Positions 6,001 through 6,476 of a DNA stretch of 6,476 nucleotides are shown here, piece after piece. Source of the stretch: an uncultured Christensenellaceae bacterium (lineage in GTDB: Bacteria; Bacillota; Clostridia; Christensenellales; UBA3700). The stretch's first letter is position 1. Every line of letters begins with the position of its first letter. Made by a program: the position numbers and the translations under genes. The notes below the pieces were generated by a model. It ran no database searches. It was not told the DNA's origin and was given only the letters and a program-made list of their open reading frames with translations. Location: contig CABKMX010000062.1 of NCBI GenBank assembly GCA_902373595.1, forward strand, positions 1 to 6,476, written 5' to 3'.

Positions 6001-6476
6001 ACACGAGCGCAAGACATCCCGTCGGCGTTCAGCCGGCGGAGGAGAGGATACACAATTTCGACGAGGTGTCGCTGGGCTACGATCACGCGACGATGCTCGA
6101 AGAGGCGGACAGATGTCTGCATTGCGCGGCGGCGCCCTGCCGAAAGGGCTGCCCGGTCGGGGTCAACATCCCCGCTTTCATCGCGCGGCTCAAAGAGGAC
6201 GACTTGGACGGCGCGGTCCGCGAGATCAGTTTGGACACGCTGCTGCCGGCGATATGCGGCAGGGTATGTCCGCAGGAAAAGCAATGCGAGGCGCTTTGCG
6301 TGCGCAAGGCGAAGCTGGGCGGTTCGGTCGCGATAGGCGCGCTCGAAAGGTATGTCGGCGACTATGCGCTCGCTCACCCCAAGGCGCCCCAAAAGGCGGC
6401 GAAGAGGGGCAAAAAGGTCGCGGTCGTCGGCAGCGGACCCAGCGGTCTGACCTGCGCGGCGGACTGCGCGGCGGCG
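5997..6476 (+). CDS. nfnB: NfnB: large GltD-like FAD/[4Fe-4S] subunit of the bifurcating transhydrogenase (3' end outside window)
   Basis: The first 160 residues are present, and the frame stays open to the window edge. NfnB carries the bifurcating FAD, the NADP(H) site and two [4Fe-4S] clusters. The N-terminal iron-sulfur domain shows CLHCAAAPCRKGCPV, with Cys40, 43, 48 and 52, and LPAICGRVCPQEKQCEALC, with Cys87, 91, 97 and 101. One cluster in this family uses a Glu ligand; Glu94 or Glu98 next to these cysteines is a candidate, but I cannot assign it by eye. VAVVGSGPSG (141-150) opens the FAD-binding Rossmann fold. The start overlaps the nfnA stop (ATGA, 5997-6000). Alone, this fragment could be called the glutamate synthase small subunit GltD; the adjoining nfnA and the absence of a glutamate synthase large-subunit gene here favour NfnB. 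Confidence 0.87.
   Translation, partial: MNTSARHPVGVQPAEERIHNFDEVSLGYDHATMLEEADRCLHCAAAPCRKGCPVGVNIPAFIARLKEDDLDGAVREISLDTLLPAICGRVCPQEKQCEALCVRKAKLGGSVAIGALERYVGDYALAHPKAPQKAAKRGKKVAVVGSGPSGLTCAADCAAA

Noticed and set aside
6243..6262. Six-base inverted repeat CTGCCG/CGGCAG inside nfnB
   Set aside because: It lies in conserved coding sequence (LPAICGR region) with an eight-base loop, and is explained by GC-rich codon choice.

Overview
The window is a densely packed, GC-rich (estimated by eye at about 60% or slightly above) stretch of bacterial chromosome in which every credible gene lies on the + strand. It carries core metabolism, and I see no mobile element, CRISPR array, phage gene, rRNA, tRNA or toxin-antitoxin pair. 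The gene set suggests an anaerobic bacterium of the Clostridia: a distinctive variant form of adenylosuccinate synthetase, LL-diaminopimelate aminotransferase (DapL), and an electron-bifurcating NADH/ferredoxin:NADP+ transhydrogenase (NfnAB). The high GC points away from classical low-GC Clostridium and towards a GC-rich, possibly uncultured gut lineage. The taxonomic reading is inference.

Layout. Positions 1-434 hold the 3' end of an integral membrane protein, most likely the last transmembrane helices of a CtpE/EXP7-like P-type cation ATPase, with a very basic cytoplasmic tail. A strong Shine-Dalgarno sequence starts at its stop codon and leads into guaA (447-1979, GMP synthase). A 40-base gap containing a small GC hairpin and another strong Shine-Dalgarno leads to purA (2020-3300, adenylosuccinate synthetase). 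Two successive ATGA overlaps then join purA to dapL (3297-4478) and dapL to nth (4475-5119, endonuclease III). A 56-base gap follows, holding a perfect 14-base palindrome against the Shine-Dalgarno of nfnA (5176-6000). A third ATGA overlap joins nfnA to nfnB (5997 to the window end, truncated).

How the genes relate. GuaA and PurA act on the two branches from IMP (XMP to GMP, and IMP to adenylosuccinate), so co-expression would balance guanine and adenine nucleotide supply. DapL makes LL-diaminopimelate in one step for lysine and peptidoglycan. Nth removes oxidised pyrimidines from DNA. NfnAB links the NADH, NADPH and reduced-ferredoxin pools and could supply NADPH for biosynthesis. The tight spacing and overlaps suggest one transcript, or two with a boundary at the palindrome upstream of nfnA. 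No gap is large enough for a purine riboswitch, and no convincing terminator or promoter is visible.

I found no clearly new biological system. The points most worth a second look are the palindrome upstream of nfnA, the altered active-site motifs of the PurA variant, and the unusual gene grouping.
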